64,000 bases of DNA from Cryptomeria japonica (GCF_030272615.1 NC_081410.1:253009533-253073532); one strand, 5' to 3'; positions 23,040 through 36,304 are shown, counted from the stretch's first letter. The notes: generated by a model not told the origin, from the sequence alone. A program made the numbers and translations.

Positions 23040-24060
23040 TGGGAAGATAAATAAGTGATGCAAGAATCAGAGGTTTGAGAAGAGTTAACCAACATTGTAG
23101 CATGTGACAACCCTCGGGAAATTGGAAGCAGTTAGCTCTTGTAATAGATTATTTTGGGCTAATTGGATTTTTGAAGAATTGAGGACACCTGGCGCTTGAC
23201 CTGTGAATATTGAGAAGTCATTTGGCCTTTCTCCATCTAGTTAACTAATTTTTTTTTCTCCTATTTTCTTTAGTAAACAATGTAACCCCTTTTGAGGGGG
23301 AATTATGGTTAGAACAAAATATTTCTAGGGAAGTCCGAAGCTTGTTGCATCCATATCTCTATAAATGGATACCAGGACTATTTAGAAAATCATCACAAGA
23401 ATTCTGTAAGAAAGCTCTGGCAAAATGTATTTAGGTTTTTCTGGCTTTTTGGAAAATCATTCTGAGTTATGTAGAATTTGATGGAGAATATTAATATATA
23501 GACCAGAACATTTTGAGTCTTGATTCCTGTTGTCTTCATGTCTGCGTGATTGGATACCATTTTGATTAAATGATCTAGGATTGTTTAATTGAATGGTTTT
23601 CAAACCAATTTACGAGAATTTTTTTAGGTTGTTCCCTTAAGGAGGGAAATTAAATATACTTAAATCCTTTTCGTTGGTAATCAGTGATTCTACTTGAATT
23701 TGATGGCTAGGTTTAGCATATGGTGAGAGTTTATACATGTCAGGCATATATAGATTTAGTTAAACAAATGTAATGGCATGTATGTAAGTTTCTTCTGTCA
23801 GTTATTCTCCAATTCTAAATGACTCTAAAGCCCGAATAAGGCACTAGTATAGCTTGTTGAAGTTTATGACCTTCTTGATGATCAATAAAAAATGAATACG
23901 AGTCTTTCTTTTATGTTCAATTATGTTTAAAGTGATAGGGTTTGCAAAAGTTGGCATTGGTCTTCTGTAAGTTTTCAATTGCATCTGTGAAAGAGAGATC
24001 ACAAAGGTATACCCGCCTAAGCTAAGTGGAAGCTTGAAGTGTAGAAGGTTTTTGTATAAA
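23040..24060 (+). other. Non-coding tail of the unknown unit, possible LTR or terminator region
   Basis: A short purine tract (GAGGGGGAATTA, 23295-23306) is followed by TGG and then a TATA-like TATAAAT at 23360-23366. This is reminiscent of a polypurine tract and LTR. No matching left copy was found around 18-19.5 kb, so an LTR is not established. Leader text of element B begins near 24060. Confidence 0.35.
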
Positions 24061-25693
24061 ACTTGTTAATTGTTGTCTTATATTTCTTTTTTCCTTATTG
24101 TTCTCTCCATATGCAACAAAGGCTAGAAATTCTTATCGAGAAAACAAAGCAATCAAAAATTGAGACCAACAGGGTGGACACTACATTCCAACTCACTATA
24201 ATAAATAGGCCTTTGATGATTAAAGTCTTAGAGGATAGGATTATTTGAGTTTTCTCTTTGAGATATTTCATATTGAACATTTTTTAGGGCCTCGCGGTCT
24301 CAATCACGTTTACATGACTACAACTTGTTTTGGTACCTTATCAGGATATAGGCGTTAATCATGCTTGTGTGACTTCAAGGTGTAATTTTGAATAAAATTC
24401 CTGACTAAGAACTATAAGATAGAGGCTACTCGATTCACCTCTGAAAGGGGGATAATCTTTGTGTAAGAGAGATAGTAACGCTCGCAAGATACTTGCCATT
24501 TCATGCCTCCATTAGCATTTGGAGTTGGCTAATATGACATTGAGATTCCATTGTGTGAGACTCAACGACCATATTTTGTTTAGCTATTGGGTGTGTACCT
24601 GATTCTGCAAGAAAAGGTTTTCTTCTCTAAGTCAACTTCCATAGGGTTAGCATGCTATGCTTGAAAGTCATTATACATCTTGCATGTTTTCTGTGTTTTC
24701 ATCCCTGAAACTAAAACTAAAATATTGAAACTAGAGAAAACAATAAACAACTCAGTCATCAAAACTGTGTCCATGTCAAAAACTAGTCTATGTCAGTCAT
24801 CAAAACTCAGTCCTAGTCAAAATATGGTCTCTATTAGTCGTCAAAACTTTTTCTATGTCAAAATCTTATCTCTATCTAGTCCTTTGTCATATGAGTCTAC
24901 TGAATTATTGTCTGGCTATATACCTATTGTCGTACGAGTCTTAATTGGTCATGTTAGTTTATCGTCTGGCCCTATCATAATTATCGTTCGGGTATACAAA
25001 ATTATCGTTCTGTTACTAAAAGATTGTTGTCTAGGATTTAGTATATTTTCATACCAATAATCATCATACTCATCATATTGTCATCTATAGAGCACTAATC
25101 TATCATGCGAGTTTAGGTAGAAACTCGAACGAGAAATTGTCTATATTGTTTGAGAACTATCATATTGTCGTCTGGGTCATAAAACTCTGTCGTACGGATT
25201 CCTGATGTTGTTAGTCCAGAAACTTGTCTGTCTACACACTTTTCCTAATAAGTCTACAATGAGCATAAATCTGGTCATCATAATCCTGAGCATAAACAAT
25301 CTTGATAGTGTACCCTTGCCATTGTGTTGCATGATTTTGTTGATCATCTTTCAACTAGTTCAATTAATTACTCAAATCAAAACTAAGTTACTTAGATCAC
25401 ATCTTATACAAGATAGATCTTTCTTGAAACCAAACTGAATCTTAGTTACATCTCTTAATCACTGCGTCAAACAAACAACTAGCTTAAATTTGATCTTGAC
25501 TTCTGCATCACATCTAGTTCTCAGTCACATTAGTTATAAATGCCTACAAACCAGAAGTTCTCACAAGAAAGATACCAAAGGTAAAGGATCATCCTTTTCA
25601 TTACAAGATAATCCATTCTTCATCGAAGACCTCATCTCTAATAAACCATCATCGTGAAATTTACAAATTTTTTATCAACCCTTATCTCCCATC
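24060..25693 (+). other. 5' leader of element B
   Basis: It shares phrases and order with A's leader ('AACTCACTATA', 'GGGCCTCGCGGTCT', 'ATCATGCTTGTGTGACTTCAAGG'). At 24760-25200 there is a loose set of CGTCTGG/CGTACG/CGTTCG phrases spaced every 25-40 bp ('TTGTCGTACGAGTC', 'TATCGTTCGGGT'). No coding domain is present. Confidence 0.6.
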
Positions 25694-27720
25694 ATGTCTA
25701 GAGAAAGGCAAGAAAGACAAGCCACTAAACACAATACTTATGATAATATCAACACCCATGCTAATGACAATGATTCCTCATCTAGTGATTTTCAAGCCTC
25801 TGAACCTATAGAAGTTGTTATAAATAGCTATCAAAAGGATAAAGATTTTTGATAAATGATGAAGATTATCATGGCTAGAGAAAAAGGGGATTATTTTCTA
25901 GAGCTAGCAAAACAAGGCGCTAAACTTCCTATTTATTATAATGTTGAAACCCTTATCACTAAAGAGGAAGAGACACCCTTAGTTCTGGTAAACAAACAAT
26001 TAAAAGCATTACAAACTAAAATCATAGAAATGAGAAACAAGGATAAATCATCAAAGCAGTATTCTTTAAACATGATCTGATCGTTCCCATTTGCAAAAAA
26101 CCTTTACATTCCTCCATTTCCTTCAAGAGTGGAAATTCCTAAGTTTGACAAATATGACAGTAATGCAGATCATCAAGACCATTTTTGAGAATTTTGTGCT
26201 TTATGTATGGAGTTCATGCACGAACAAACATATCTTATGCACCTTTCCCCGAGGAGTTTAGGAGGACAAGTTATAGAATGGTTTTCAAGCCTACCTATGG
26301 CAATTAAAACTTTTGAGGAATTAATCGAATTGTTTCTCCAATAATACTCCTGTAACATTCATCATCCAGTCACTATGATCTAGCTTTGCAATACCAAATA
26401 GAAAATAAGAGAAACTTTTCTCACTTTTCTTCAACGTTGGAGAAAGATGTTCTCTAGATATTCAGAACCTATTCCAGATTCTAAGAAGATGGACATTTTT
26501 GTCTATAACCTGATCCTTGAATTGAAATACAATATCCAAATGAAACTATACCCTTCATTTAAAAAAATGGTAGATAGTGCCCTCAGAATGGAAGATGTGC
26601 TTATAAATAAAGGAGATGTATCACTTTGGAAGAAACACAACAAGGCTCTAGATCCAAAGAAAAGAACAAATACTGGAAATACAACAAAGATAACAACAGA
26701 AATGTTGTTAATGATGGAGTGGTAGACAAAGTTAAAAAAAATTCAAAACCCACAATATTTAATCTGGCTAATGACACACAAGCACTCAAAGCAGCTGAAA
26801 CTGCGGTAGAAAATCCTCCAAAGAAATCAAAAGAGTGGTTTAAAGAGAAACCTTGGCTTTCAAAGCCTAAACATGATTTCACTCCTTTGGAAGAATCATA
26901 TGAATCAGCTTTTAAAACTTTATTAGCAAATGATCTGGTAACATTAACAAACAACTCTAGATCATATGATCTAGAAGTTAAACCCAAATGGTGGAGGGAA
27001 AATGAGTATTGTGAATATCATTGAAAAAATGGTCATACAACAAGCAACTGCATGAAACTCAAACATGAGATTCAAGACCTCATCGATGCTGAAAAAATTG
27101 TTGCTGGAAATCATATGACTAACACTGATCACAAAGCCTTTAAAGATCTCTTGCCTGCTTATGAATAAGGTGATTCCTTAAAATCCAAGAGAGGTTCCAA
27201 AGTCAATTACACCTACGCTAACAATGACAATGTGATCAACATGATTGAATCTTCCCAATCTGAGTATTGTAACATGATAATAGTCAAAGATAAACAAAAT
27301 AAAATGCAAACTACAAATGTTGTGACTCATGCTCAAAAGAAGGTTACTCTCAAAGGAGCTAGATCCTCAACTCCTGATCAAGAAACAACAAACCTACTGA
27401 ATTCTTCAAACAGACAACCAGATACGATCATAGCTAAATCTAAGCAACTGGCTTCATTATCATTTCCTAGTTATAGCATAGTCGAACAATTGAAATGAAT
27501 TACCACTCAAATCTCCATTTTTGAACTGCTTAAGATCTCTTCTTCTCATAGAGAGATCCTGGAAAAAGATTTGCTCACTACTAATGTCCCCAAAGATTAA
27601 AATGTAGATTGGTTTCAATCTATGGTGGGTTACCTGACTTTGCTTCATTACCTCACCTTCTCTAAAGAAGATGACAATTCACTGAATCACCCACATAACT
27701 AGCCATTGCACATCGAAGCT
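25694..27720 (+). pseudogene. gag: gag region of element B
   Basis: It starts at the ATG 25694 ('MSRERQERQ'). The conserved core at about 26100-26610 reads 'YIPPFPSRVEIPKFDKYD', 'SLGGQVIEWFSSLP' and 'FLQRWRKMFSRY', aligning with A and C. A zinc knuckle at 27010-27051 is C-x2-H-x4-H-x4-C with a TGA inside it. The linker before the protease keeps 'QISIFELLKISSSHREILE'. Stops are frequent (for example 26186, 26341, 26380 and 26398) and several replace Gln or Arg codons of the relatives. Confidence 0.82.
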
Positions 27721-27726
27721 ATGATC

Positions 27727-28107
27727 CATAAACACTAAGTCAAACATGTTTTGATAGATGGAGGCATTGGGTTGAATATTTGTACCTACAATCTACTGAC
27801 ACAGTTGGGATTTTCTAAACATGTCATTGATCCAACAAAGAAAATAACAATCAAAGCTTATGATGAAGAAGAAAGAACCTCTAAAGGTCTGGCACTATTA
27901 CTGATCAGGGTAGGACCTGTGGAAAGAGACATTATTTTTCAGGTGCTTGATCTTCCTCTTTCATACAACATCTTGCTAGGCAGGCCATGGATTCACGAAA
28001 AGCAAGCAGTACCATCTACCCATCATCAGTGCTTGAAATTTCCTTATAATGGAGTTGAAGTCAGTATTCTTGTTGATACAAGTTACACCTATAATGCATT
28101 AAAATAG
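27727..28107 (+). pseudogene. Aspartic protease of element B
   Basis: Retropepsin-like segment with 'VLIDGGIGLNICT' (catalytic Asp, DGG), 'ITIKAYDEEERTSKG', 'LSYNILLGRPWIHE' and 'VPSTHHQCLKFPYNGVEV'. It is open over its whole length. It would cleave Gag-Pol inside the particle. It is placed between gag and G-patch, as in A and C. Confidence 0.88.
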
Positions 28108-29799
28108 TGTACTGGTACCTTTTTTCCTCATAACAGAGCAACCTCTCTAGCTGAGAGTGCAGAAACTTTGATGAAAGATTTAGAAAAGAAATTGAAAATC
28201 ATAGATAGTGGCATGGATGGATACAAAATAGAACTTGTACTTTCACTAATGTCTCTTCCTCCATCACCAAGATAGTCTGGAAAACCATAAGAGGATATGA
28301 AGCCACAAACTTCAACTCCAAATGTCATTTATGATGGTATTTTGTACAATCCTCTACTTCCCTTGTAGATGAAATAGAAGAGGAGGCTATTCTCAAATGA
28401 CTTCTCAAAGAAGATAGTGAAAACAAATAAGTACAACACTGTGAAATTTCCCCTACACAATATGGTCTAGGCTATAAGATGATTCACCGCATGGGATATT
28501 TAGGTATTGATCCTCTAGGCAAATGTCAAGAAGGTATTGTTGAACCTATTAAGATGCAAATTGAGTCTACAAATGACAAAGTTGGACTTGGATACCATTT
28601 AGAGGAGTCATCAGATCATAAATATACTTCTCATCATTAGTCTAAGTGGAGGAAAAAGATACCACCCTCAACATCACAGGAAATAAATACCCAACAAACT
28701 TAGGAAGTGTATGAAAAAGAACAAGAAGAACTGACAATCAAGAGAGAAGAATTAGCTTGTAATCAAGTTCCAATTGTATAAACAATAACACTACAAGTAG
28801 CAGACGTCCCATAAGACATGAGAGAAGAAATGGAAGGAATTAAAGAGTTGTTTGTACCACTAAACATTCCAATCACATACATTGGTAGAATGCAAGTACA
28901 TGATTCAAAAACTGACTCAAACGAGTATGAATTGGGTCCAAAGAATATGTTAGATGCATCTATTGTAGAAACTCCTGAAGAATATAGTGATATCATAGAT
29001 GAAGCACAAGAGATAGCGTGCTTAAAACTACAAAAGGAAATAGAGGAAATCAGACTAAAAAGACAAGAAGACTATGAACAATAGCTAAAAGAAGAAAGAG
29101 CACAAGAAAATTCTTCACCTACTATATCTCCCTCTAATGAGATAGATCTAATCAGGTATGGAAATACAAAAGAGGAATTGGAGGCTACAGAAGTAGGGCC
29201 ACTCATTAGTCCTGAGGAAGCTGAATGGAAAAGATGATAGAGACTAACAAAGTCATCAAGGTTATGTCAACAATTATTTAAAATACAAGTGATCATTGAA
29301 CCAAATCATGAATGAACTTGCAACATCAAAGATGTAGATATTGATACCATACATACTTTCATTAAACCACTTGAAGAAGAGTTAGAGGCTTCATCTTCTA
29401 ACTCTGATCACTCTGACATAAGCTCTATTTAAGACTTGACCTACTTGACACCAAACTATAACTACTTTGTCATGAATGTCGAAACTCGATCTGCTAAACC
29501 TATTATTGTCAAACCATGATATGTAGTCTAGTTCGAAGTAGAAAATGATGCTAGTGGTAAGTTTGTTGGGTTAGGTCCCCTAAATATTAACGTACACTTT
29601 GATAATTGTGTTGCAACTCTTCTTAGTCTTGAGACACTTACGTAAGGTAGTCCTCTAGAACTCAACTTGTCATTCTGAGGTTGTGATGACAATACCATGA
29701 ATTCCCTTGAACAAAGTGAGAACATGACAGCAACAAATGTCAAGTATCTTAGTCACAAAAAGAAAAATAAGAGTTCTAATGGCAAAAACCACACTATGG
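28108..29799 (+). pseudogene. G-patch and acidic linker of element B
   Basis: The G-patch-like motif at about 28453-28608 reads 'YGLGYKMIHRMGYLG', 'DPLGKCQEGIVEPI' and 'KVGLGYH'. The glycine spacing of the family is kept, with PLG in place of the usual GLG. The linker that follows is Glu/Lys-rich and poorly conserved. Stops occur throughout (28106, 28276, 28378, 28429, 28700 and others). Confidence 0.7.
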
Positions 29800-30485
29800 C
29801 GGTGTCAGAATAAAAAATAGTAAAAATAAAGGATGTACCGAATGGTGAAAACCTCTTTGAGATGCCTAAAGGTGAGATACTTGATATTTTGCCTGATCAC
29901 TTTCAAGAGTGATCATTAGTGCTAATTGAACCTACATAGCCAGTAAACATTGGAACAAAAGAAGCTCAACGCACCATTCATGTAGCTCAATCCTTGTCAG
30001 CCGAAGAACTAAAAGAATTTCCTGATTTCTTCATGGAAAATAAGATCAATTTTGCATGGACATATGCTGATATGCCAGGTCTGGATCTTGACCTCATAAT
30101 GCATCATCTTTCTATCACTCCTGAAGTTAAACTAGTTAAGAGAAAACTCTGAAAAAATGCATTCTCATGTTGCATTACTTGTTAAGGTTGAGCTACAAAA
30201 ATTACTAAAAGCTAGATTCATCAGAGCAATTGATTATGCCAAATGGATATCTAATATTGTACATGTTTCTAAACCTGACAAATCAATACATGTTTGCACT
30301 AATTTTAGACATTAAATAAAGCCTATCCAAAAGATGATTTTCCATTACTTAACATAGACATGATCTTGGACATGATTGCTGGCTATGAAATGTACTCTTT
30401 AATGGATGGTTTCTATGGGTACAATCAGATCAAAATTGCACTTGAGGATCAAGAGAAAACAACATTCAACTATGCATGTGGAACC
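29800..30485 (+). pseudogene. pol: Reverse transcriptase of element B, N-terminal part
   Basis: Begins with 'GENLFEMPKGE', the pre-RT phrase of this lineage. It continues with 'FAWTYADMPGLDLDL', 'LLKARFIRAIDYAKWISNI' and 'MDGFYGYNQIKIA'. It stops at GGAACC, where copia 1 is inserted, before the fingers/palm motif 'PFGLKNAGATYQ'. The remainder is at 35336. Several stops and small indels lie around 30150-30330. Confidence 0.9.
30481..30485. repeat. Target site duplication of copia 1 (left copy, GAACC)
   Basis: GAACC directly precedes the LTR start TGTTAGG. AAACC (35331-35335) follows the right LTR. Five bp is the normal duplication for copia integrase, and one base has diverged. Confidence 0.75.
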
Positions 30486-31745
30486 TGTTAGGATAAACTG
30501 GTGAACAACTGAGAGGGGAGGGTGAATTAGTTGTTAACAAATTATAACATTTAATCCACTTAATAACCTTTAACCAGATTAAGTACTGGTAAAGCAGAAA
30601 TAGATACCGGTAAACAATGCAACTTAACAATTAAACAGATAATCAATGTAAAGAAACCATACCACATAACACCATGATTTGTATGTGGAAAATCCAGAAA
30701 TGGAAAAACCACAGTGGGAAGCCTACCCACAGTCAAATGATACTTCTGCAGAAAGTATGTGATACAATGAGGGTCCTGCACATGTAGGAAGGCACACTGC
30801 CTAGAGCATACTGGTTCATTACATAAGAGTCTCATTGACTATAGAGAGGCAACAACCATCTCAAGATAAGTGGACAACAATTCAATAGAGTGAACTGTCA
30901 GAGATAGCATCTACCATGCCCGATTACAGTCCCAGTTAAGCTCAATACCAGAGGCCTTAGACCTCTTCCTTAATCCCAATTCAATCACCTATGATTGACC
31001 AAATATCCTTCACATATGATATTGTATTCCAAGACCATGAACACTTATTCTATATCCATACCACAATCTACAATCAGATCTTACATCATTTTATACCAAC
31101 CCTAAGGCCTAAACCAATTAGGTCGGACACCTAATAGATATTACAATAAGATCATTATATAAATCCATATTACAATGATATGTCATTTCAGCTTAAGACC
31201 AAAACAACAATAACCAATCCATAAATCATCCTGAAACATCCCGGTAATGTGTAGAGTACACGTTAGCATGATAATGGTCCATAACCTAGATAGGCACCAC
31301 ACCTATTCTGGGTCCACCACATAAAAACAATGTCTTCAAGCAGTTGAAGCACAATCAAAGAACATCTTCAACATCCTGAAAGCCATGTAGAAGATGGACC
31401 AACACCAATTATGCATCCTATCAAGATTCCTCAATGAGAGCTCTGCCAATAGAGCCTTAAACCAATGCCGGTAAGGGTTTACAAGAGTGTATGATAGCAT
31501 CCGATTACCAAGTCAATACCAACTAACCAAAAATGCTCCAGAAGCATGGACCACATGTAACCAATCATATTCCATAGATCTAAACATGCCTGAAGTGTCC
31601 AATAGATAGTCTCTTTTGCTGGTAACACTAGATCTTCTACCGGTAACCAAAACCTGTCTATTGGTAACCAACCATAATAGCTAGTGTTGACAACAATGAC
31701 AAAACATCAATGCAACACATAATCAATTCATCCATAATGCCAACA
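30486..31745 (-). repeat. Copia 1 3' LTR (left copy)
   Basis: In element orientation it begins TGTTGGCATTATGG and ends ATCCTAACA. It is 1,260 bp long. Inside the element it is preceded by a decayed polypurine tract (AAAGGCAGAGAT) at 31746-31757. Confidence 0.9.
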
Positions 31746-32091
31746 ATCTCTGCCTTTGGTATTGATGGCAACGCTAGATGTGAAAAACATCTAAGTACCA
31801 AGAAATGACAAACAAGTCTCCCCCTGTGGAAGACAACCAACAATCTCCTATATATAGCTCTGAATATCAATAAATCTTCCCCTGTGCATAATATCTCTAA
31901 ATCTATTTTCACATCACTATCTCTCCTCCTTTGACATCAATGCCATAAATCTGACAAAAATATCAAAGCAAGAATGTAAGCCTTTGAATCTCAAAGCTGA
32001 CTACTCCCTGTGAGTAGTAGCACCATTCATCAGTGTCAGAATGAATAATATCTCTGATAATGCATGTTTGACTAATGACAAACTACATCAA

Positions 32092-33149
32092 TCAAGTCTC
32101 TACCGGAGGGGCAGAAACCCCTAACCTATCTCTCAAATACTCAAATGATTCTTTAGACAATGGTTTAGTGAATATATCTACAATCTATTCTTTAGTGTTC
32201 ACATAAACCAATTTGACTTCCTTTTCTTCTACCTTGTCCTTCAGAAAGTTATACTTTATTGATATATGCTTAGTCTTAGAGTGAAATACTGGATTTTTAG
32301 ACATGTCAATAGCTACAGAGTTATCAGAGTAGATAACTACTAGTTCACTACTATTTACTCTGATATCCTTCAACATTTGCTTCATCCACAAGACTTGACT
32401 ACAATTAGTTGTTGCTGCAACATGCTCATCTTTTGTAGTAGATAAAGAAATGCATGACTATTTTTTGCTGATCCATGAAACTAGTTTCTTTCCAAGAAAT
32501 AAAGCTCAACCAGAAGTGCTCTTCCTATCATCAGTATCTCCCACCCAGTCTGAGTCAGTATATGCACATAAAGTGAAATCATCCTTTTTAGAATACCATA
32601 AACCATATTCTGTTGTTCCTTGCAAATACCAAAGTATCCTCTTTATTGCATATTCATGATTTTATTTAGGATTACTTTGATATCTTGGAACAATACTTAC
32701 TGCATTCATGATATTCGGTCTAGTTTGAGTCAAATATAATAGACCACCAATCATAGACTTATACCTTGTTGGATTTACTAGTGTAGAAGTATCCTTGATA
32801 GATTTTTCACTTGTCACCATGGGAGTACTTACTAGTTTGTAATTATCCATACGAAACTTCATCAACAATTCCTTTAGATACTTAGTTTGACAGTTAAAAA
32901 TGCCTTTGTCAGTTTGAGTAATCTACAAACCTAAGAAAAATCTCATCTCACCAATCATGGACATTTCAAATTCATTCTTCATATTGTTAGCAAATTCCAT
33001 GCACAATTTATCTTCTTCTCCAAAAATGATATCATCAACAAATACTTCAATAATCAGAATATCATTATCAGTGATCTTATAATATAAATTACTATCAACA
33101 CTTCCTTTAGTAAAACTAAGCTTCAAAAGATATTTATCCAACCTTGCAT
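32092..33149 (-). pseudogene. pol: Copia 1 RT (C-terminal half) and RNase H
   Basis: It keeps '[20 protein letters not shown]' (FVDD at 33031-33042, in place of the usual YVDD), 'GEMRFFLGL', 'GGLLYLTQTRPNIMNAVSIV' and the RNase H/C-terminal tail 'KHISIKYNFLKDKVEEKEVKLVYVN', ending at TGA 32092-32094. It starts abruptly at the deletion joint, where 'CTTGCAT' links it to gag sequence. Stops and indels around 32400-32700 break RNase H. Confidence 0.88.
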
Positions 33150-34043
33150 ACCTTTCAGGACATCTAGATGAAAAATGACCAATCTTATTACATGCAAAAC
33201 ATTTAAAAGGTGCTTTTTCATCATACTTACTTCTTGTCGGACCTTTAGGTACTCTTCTAGCAAATAAGGCTTCAAGTTGCTCAAATTATTCATCTTCTTT
33301 CCTCATGTCTTCCAATTCTTTGCATATAATACTTTCCAGTCACTTTTGCTGGTAGATGATGATGATAATGCATGAAAAGCAGGTTCATACTTTAGAGCTC
33401 CAGAAGATCCAAATTCCTCAAGCTCAAAAGCAGATAATTTCGCAATCAGAATGTCTCTGTTAACTGAAGAGTTAGCCATTGTTCTCAACTCATTAATTGC
33501 AATTGCCTTTATCTTGTAAACCGGTGGAAGGGCTTTCAAGACTTTGGAAACTATTTCATCTTCACTCAAAAATCCTCCACAACATTGAATTCACATAACA
33601 ATCTCATTTACTCTTTGCATAAACACAACAATTCTTTCATTATCTTCCATCTTCAAGTTTTCATATCTTACATAGTAACCATCAAGTTTAGCAATTTTGA
33701 CAGTAGGATCACCTTCATTCAAATTTTTCAATTTATCTCACATAACCTTAGCCGATGATTTATTAGTTAATCCCATGATCTGCTTATCAGTAAGTGCACA
33801 CAAGAGAGCTTCTCTAGCTCTGTAATCATTTTCAATATTCTTATCCAAGTCTGTAGGAGCAGGATTGCCAGATATCCAATCATAATGTATGTATCCTTTC
33901 TTAGTGATCTCCCAAATATCCTTGCCAAGACATCTAAGATGAGTCTCCATTCAAATGTTCCATATCCCATAGTTTGTTTCATCAAGCTTAGGGATTTATC
34001 TTCTGAAAATAGTTGTCGATGGATTACAAGTGTTAGCTACCAT
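33150..34043 (-). pseudogene. gag: Copia 1 gag
   Basis: Starts at ATG 34041-34043 ('MVANTCNPST'). It carries the copia Gag (UBN2-type) pattern: 'NPAPTDLDKNIENDYRAREALLCAL', 'IMGLTNKSSAKVM', then 'SEDEIVSKVLKALPPVYKIKAIAINELRTM'. A CCHC knuckle follows at about 33160-33201 ('KCFACNKIGHFSSRC'-like; compare copia 2). Downstream gag sequence is cut off by the deletion. Frame breaks lie near 33570 and 33730-33960. Confidence 0.82.
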
Positions 34044-34087
34044 AGGATCTACCTCAAGCGGTTAAGCTTCTGCAAAAGTGGACCAAA

Positions 34088-34099
34088 GCTCTGATACCA
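34088..34099 (-). other. Primer-binding site of copia 1 (initiator tRNA-Met type)
   Basis: On the minus strand TGGTATCAGAGC lies 2 bp after the 5' LTR. It is the classic plant copia PBS, complementary to the 3' end of initiator tRNA-Met. Confidence 0.9.
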
Positions 34100-34101
34100 A
34101 T

Positions 34102-35330
34102 TGTTAGGATAACCAGTGAACAACTGAGAGGGGGGGTGAATTAGTTGTTAACATATTATAACATTTAATCCACTTAATAACCTTTAACTAGATTAAGTAC
34201 TGGTAAAGAAGAAACAAATATCGGTAAACATTGCAACTTAACAATTAAACAAATAATCAATGCAAAGAAACCATACCATATAACACCATGATTTGTATGT
34301 GGAAAACCCGGAAAGGGAAAAAACATGGTGGGAAGCCTACCCACAGTCAGATGATACTTCTACAGAAAGTATGTGATACGATGAGGGGCTTGTACATACA
34401 GGAAGGCACACTGCCTAGAGTGTACTGCTCATTACAAAAGAGTCTCACTAACTACAAAGAGGCAAGAACTTTCTCAAGATAAGTGGACAACAATCCAATA
34501 GAGTGAACTGCCAAAGATAGCATCTACCATGCCTGATTACATTCTCGGTTAAGCTCAATACAAGAGGCCTTTGTTCTCTTCCTTAACCCCAATTCGATCA
34601 CCTATGATCAACCAAATGTCCTTCGCATATGATATTGCATTCCAAGACCATGAACACTTATTCTATATCCATACCACAATCTACAATCAGATCTTACATC
34701 ATTTTATACTCACCCTAATGCCTAAACCAATTAGGTCAGCCACCTAAAAGATATTACAATGATATGCCATGTTGTCTTAAGACCAAAACAACAATAACCA
34801 ATCCATAAATCATTGTGAAACATCCCAATAACGTGTAGAGTAAATGTTAGCATGATATCGATCCATAACCTAGATAGGCACCAAACCTATTCTGAGTCCA
34901 CTACGCCAAAGCAATGTCTTCAAGCAGTTGAAGCACGATCAAAGAACATCTTTAGCATCCTGAAAGCCATGTAGAAGTTGTACCAACACCAATTATGCAT
35001 CCTGTCAAGATTCCTTAGTGAGAGATCTGCTAGTAGAGCCTTAAACCAATGCTAGTAAGGGTTTACAAGAGTGTATGATAGCATCTGATTACCAAGTCAA
35101 TACCAATTGACCAAAACATGCTCCAGAAGAATGTACCACATGTAACCAATCACATTCCATAGATCCAAACATGCTGGAAGTGTCCAATAGATAGTCTCTT
35201 CTACCTGTAACACTACATCTTCTACCGATAACCAAAACCTGTCTACCGGTAACCAACCATAATAGCTAGTGTTGACATCAATGAAAAAACATCAATGCAA
35301 CACATAATCAATTCATCCATAATGCCAATG
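34102..35330 (-). repeat. Copia 1 5' LTR (right copy)
   Basis: 1,229 bp. Its first bases read CATTGG instead of TGTTGG because the terminal positions have mutated, and it ends CCTAACA. A candidate TATA box (TATAAAA on the minus strand) is at 34702-34708. The LTR is flanked outside by AAACC. Confidence 0.88.
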
Positions 35331-35335
35331 AAACC

Positions 35336-36260
35336 TTCTATTAAAATATAATGCCCTTCAGTTTAAAGAATGCAAATGCTACTTATCAAAGTGTTGTAAC
35401 AACAATTTTTCATGATATGATGTACAAAAAAATGGAGGATTATGTTGATGATACTCTAGTTAAATCTATGAAAAGATAAACACATCTATTAGAAATATGT
35501 CCAATATTAGACAAGATGGAAAAATTCAAACTCATATTAAATCATAAGAAATGTGCATTTGGGGTTACATCTGGTAAACTCCTAGGATATATTGTTTCAG
35601 TGAAAGGAATTGAAGTGGATCCATAAAAAGTTAAGGCTATCATGGAAATGTCACCCCCAAATAATATCAGTCAAATGAGAAGTTTACAAGTGTGCCTCCA
35701 ATCAATAAGACACTTTATTTCTCAGCTAGTAGATAAAGCTCAACCATTCACAAAGGCGTTATGAAAAGGAGTCAAATACAACTAGGATGAAGATTGTGAA
35801 CAACATTTAAAACAAATTAAGGAATATCTTTCTAACCCACCTATATTGATGCCACCAATTCAAGGAAAACCATTTATTCTCTACATATCACCTACATATA
35901 CATCACTAGGGGCACTTTTGGCACAACAGGATGAGAACAAAAGAGAAAGAGATATTATATTAGCAGAACCTTGGTATCCTATGAGATGAACTATACTATC
36001 ATAGAAAAATCTTGTTTAACGTTAGTCTTTGCATCAAAGAAATTAAGACACTACATGCTAGCACATTCTATCAAACTGGTGGCTAAGATTGATCTGCTAA
36101 AATACCTTCTCAATAAAGCAACACTTACAGGGAGATTGGCTAAATGGGTCATGGTTCTTACAAAATTTGATATTGAATATGTAGACCATAAAGATATCAA
36201 AGGATAGGTCATTGCAGATCAACTTACTGATGCTCTGTTTGAAGATAATCAACCTTTGAA
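35336..36260 (+). pseudogene. pol: RT C-terminal part and RNase H of element B
   Basis: Resumes B after copia 1: 'PFSLKNANATYQSVVTTIFHDMM', YVDD at 35440-35451, 'LNHKKCAFGVTSGKLLGYIVS' and 'MRSLQ'. RNase H follows (ILMPPIQGKPFILYIS, LGALLAQQDEN, 'NYTIIEKSCLTLVFASKKLRHYMLA', 'ATLTGRLAKWVMVLTKFDIEYV'). Stops lie at about 35476, 35624, 35782, and an indel near 35940-35960 shifts the frame. Confidence 0.92.
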
Positions 36261-36304
36261 CATAGAATTTTAGGATGAATCCATCATGCACCTTACTCAA
36301 TGAT

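Larger units (their letters stand above)
30486..35330 (-). mobile_element. Copia 1: internally deleted Ty1/copia element inside B's RT
   Basis: It is bounded by LTRs (30486-31745 and 34102-35330) and a 5-bp target duplication. It is transcribed leftwards: 5' LTR on the right, PBS 34088-34099, gag, a truncated pol with RT C-terminal half and RNase H only, polypurine tract, 3' LTR on the left. Protease, integrase and the first half of RT are missing because of a deletion at 33143-33149. By eye the two LTRs differ at several percent of sites (roughly 20 differences in the first 300 bp), so the insertion is old. It is a relative of copia 2. Confidence 0.93.

Noticed and set aside
23295-23366. Polypurine tract and LTR start of the unknown unit
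   Set aside because: It is suggestive, but no second copy was found on the left side, and the TATA-like site would lie only about 50 bp from the LTR start.
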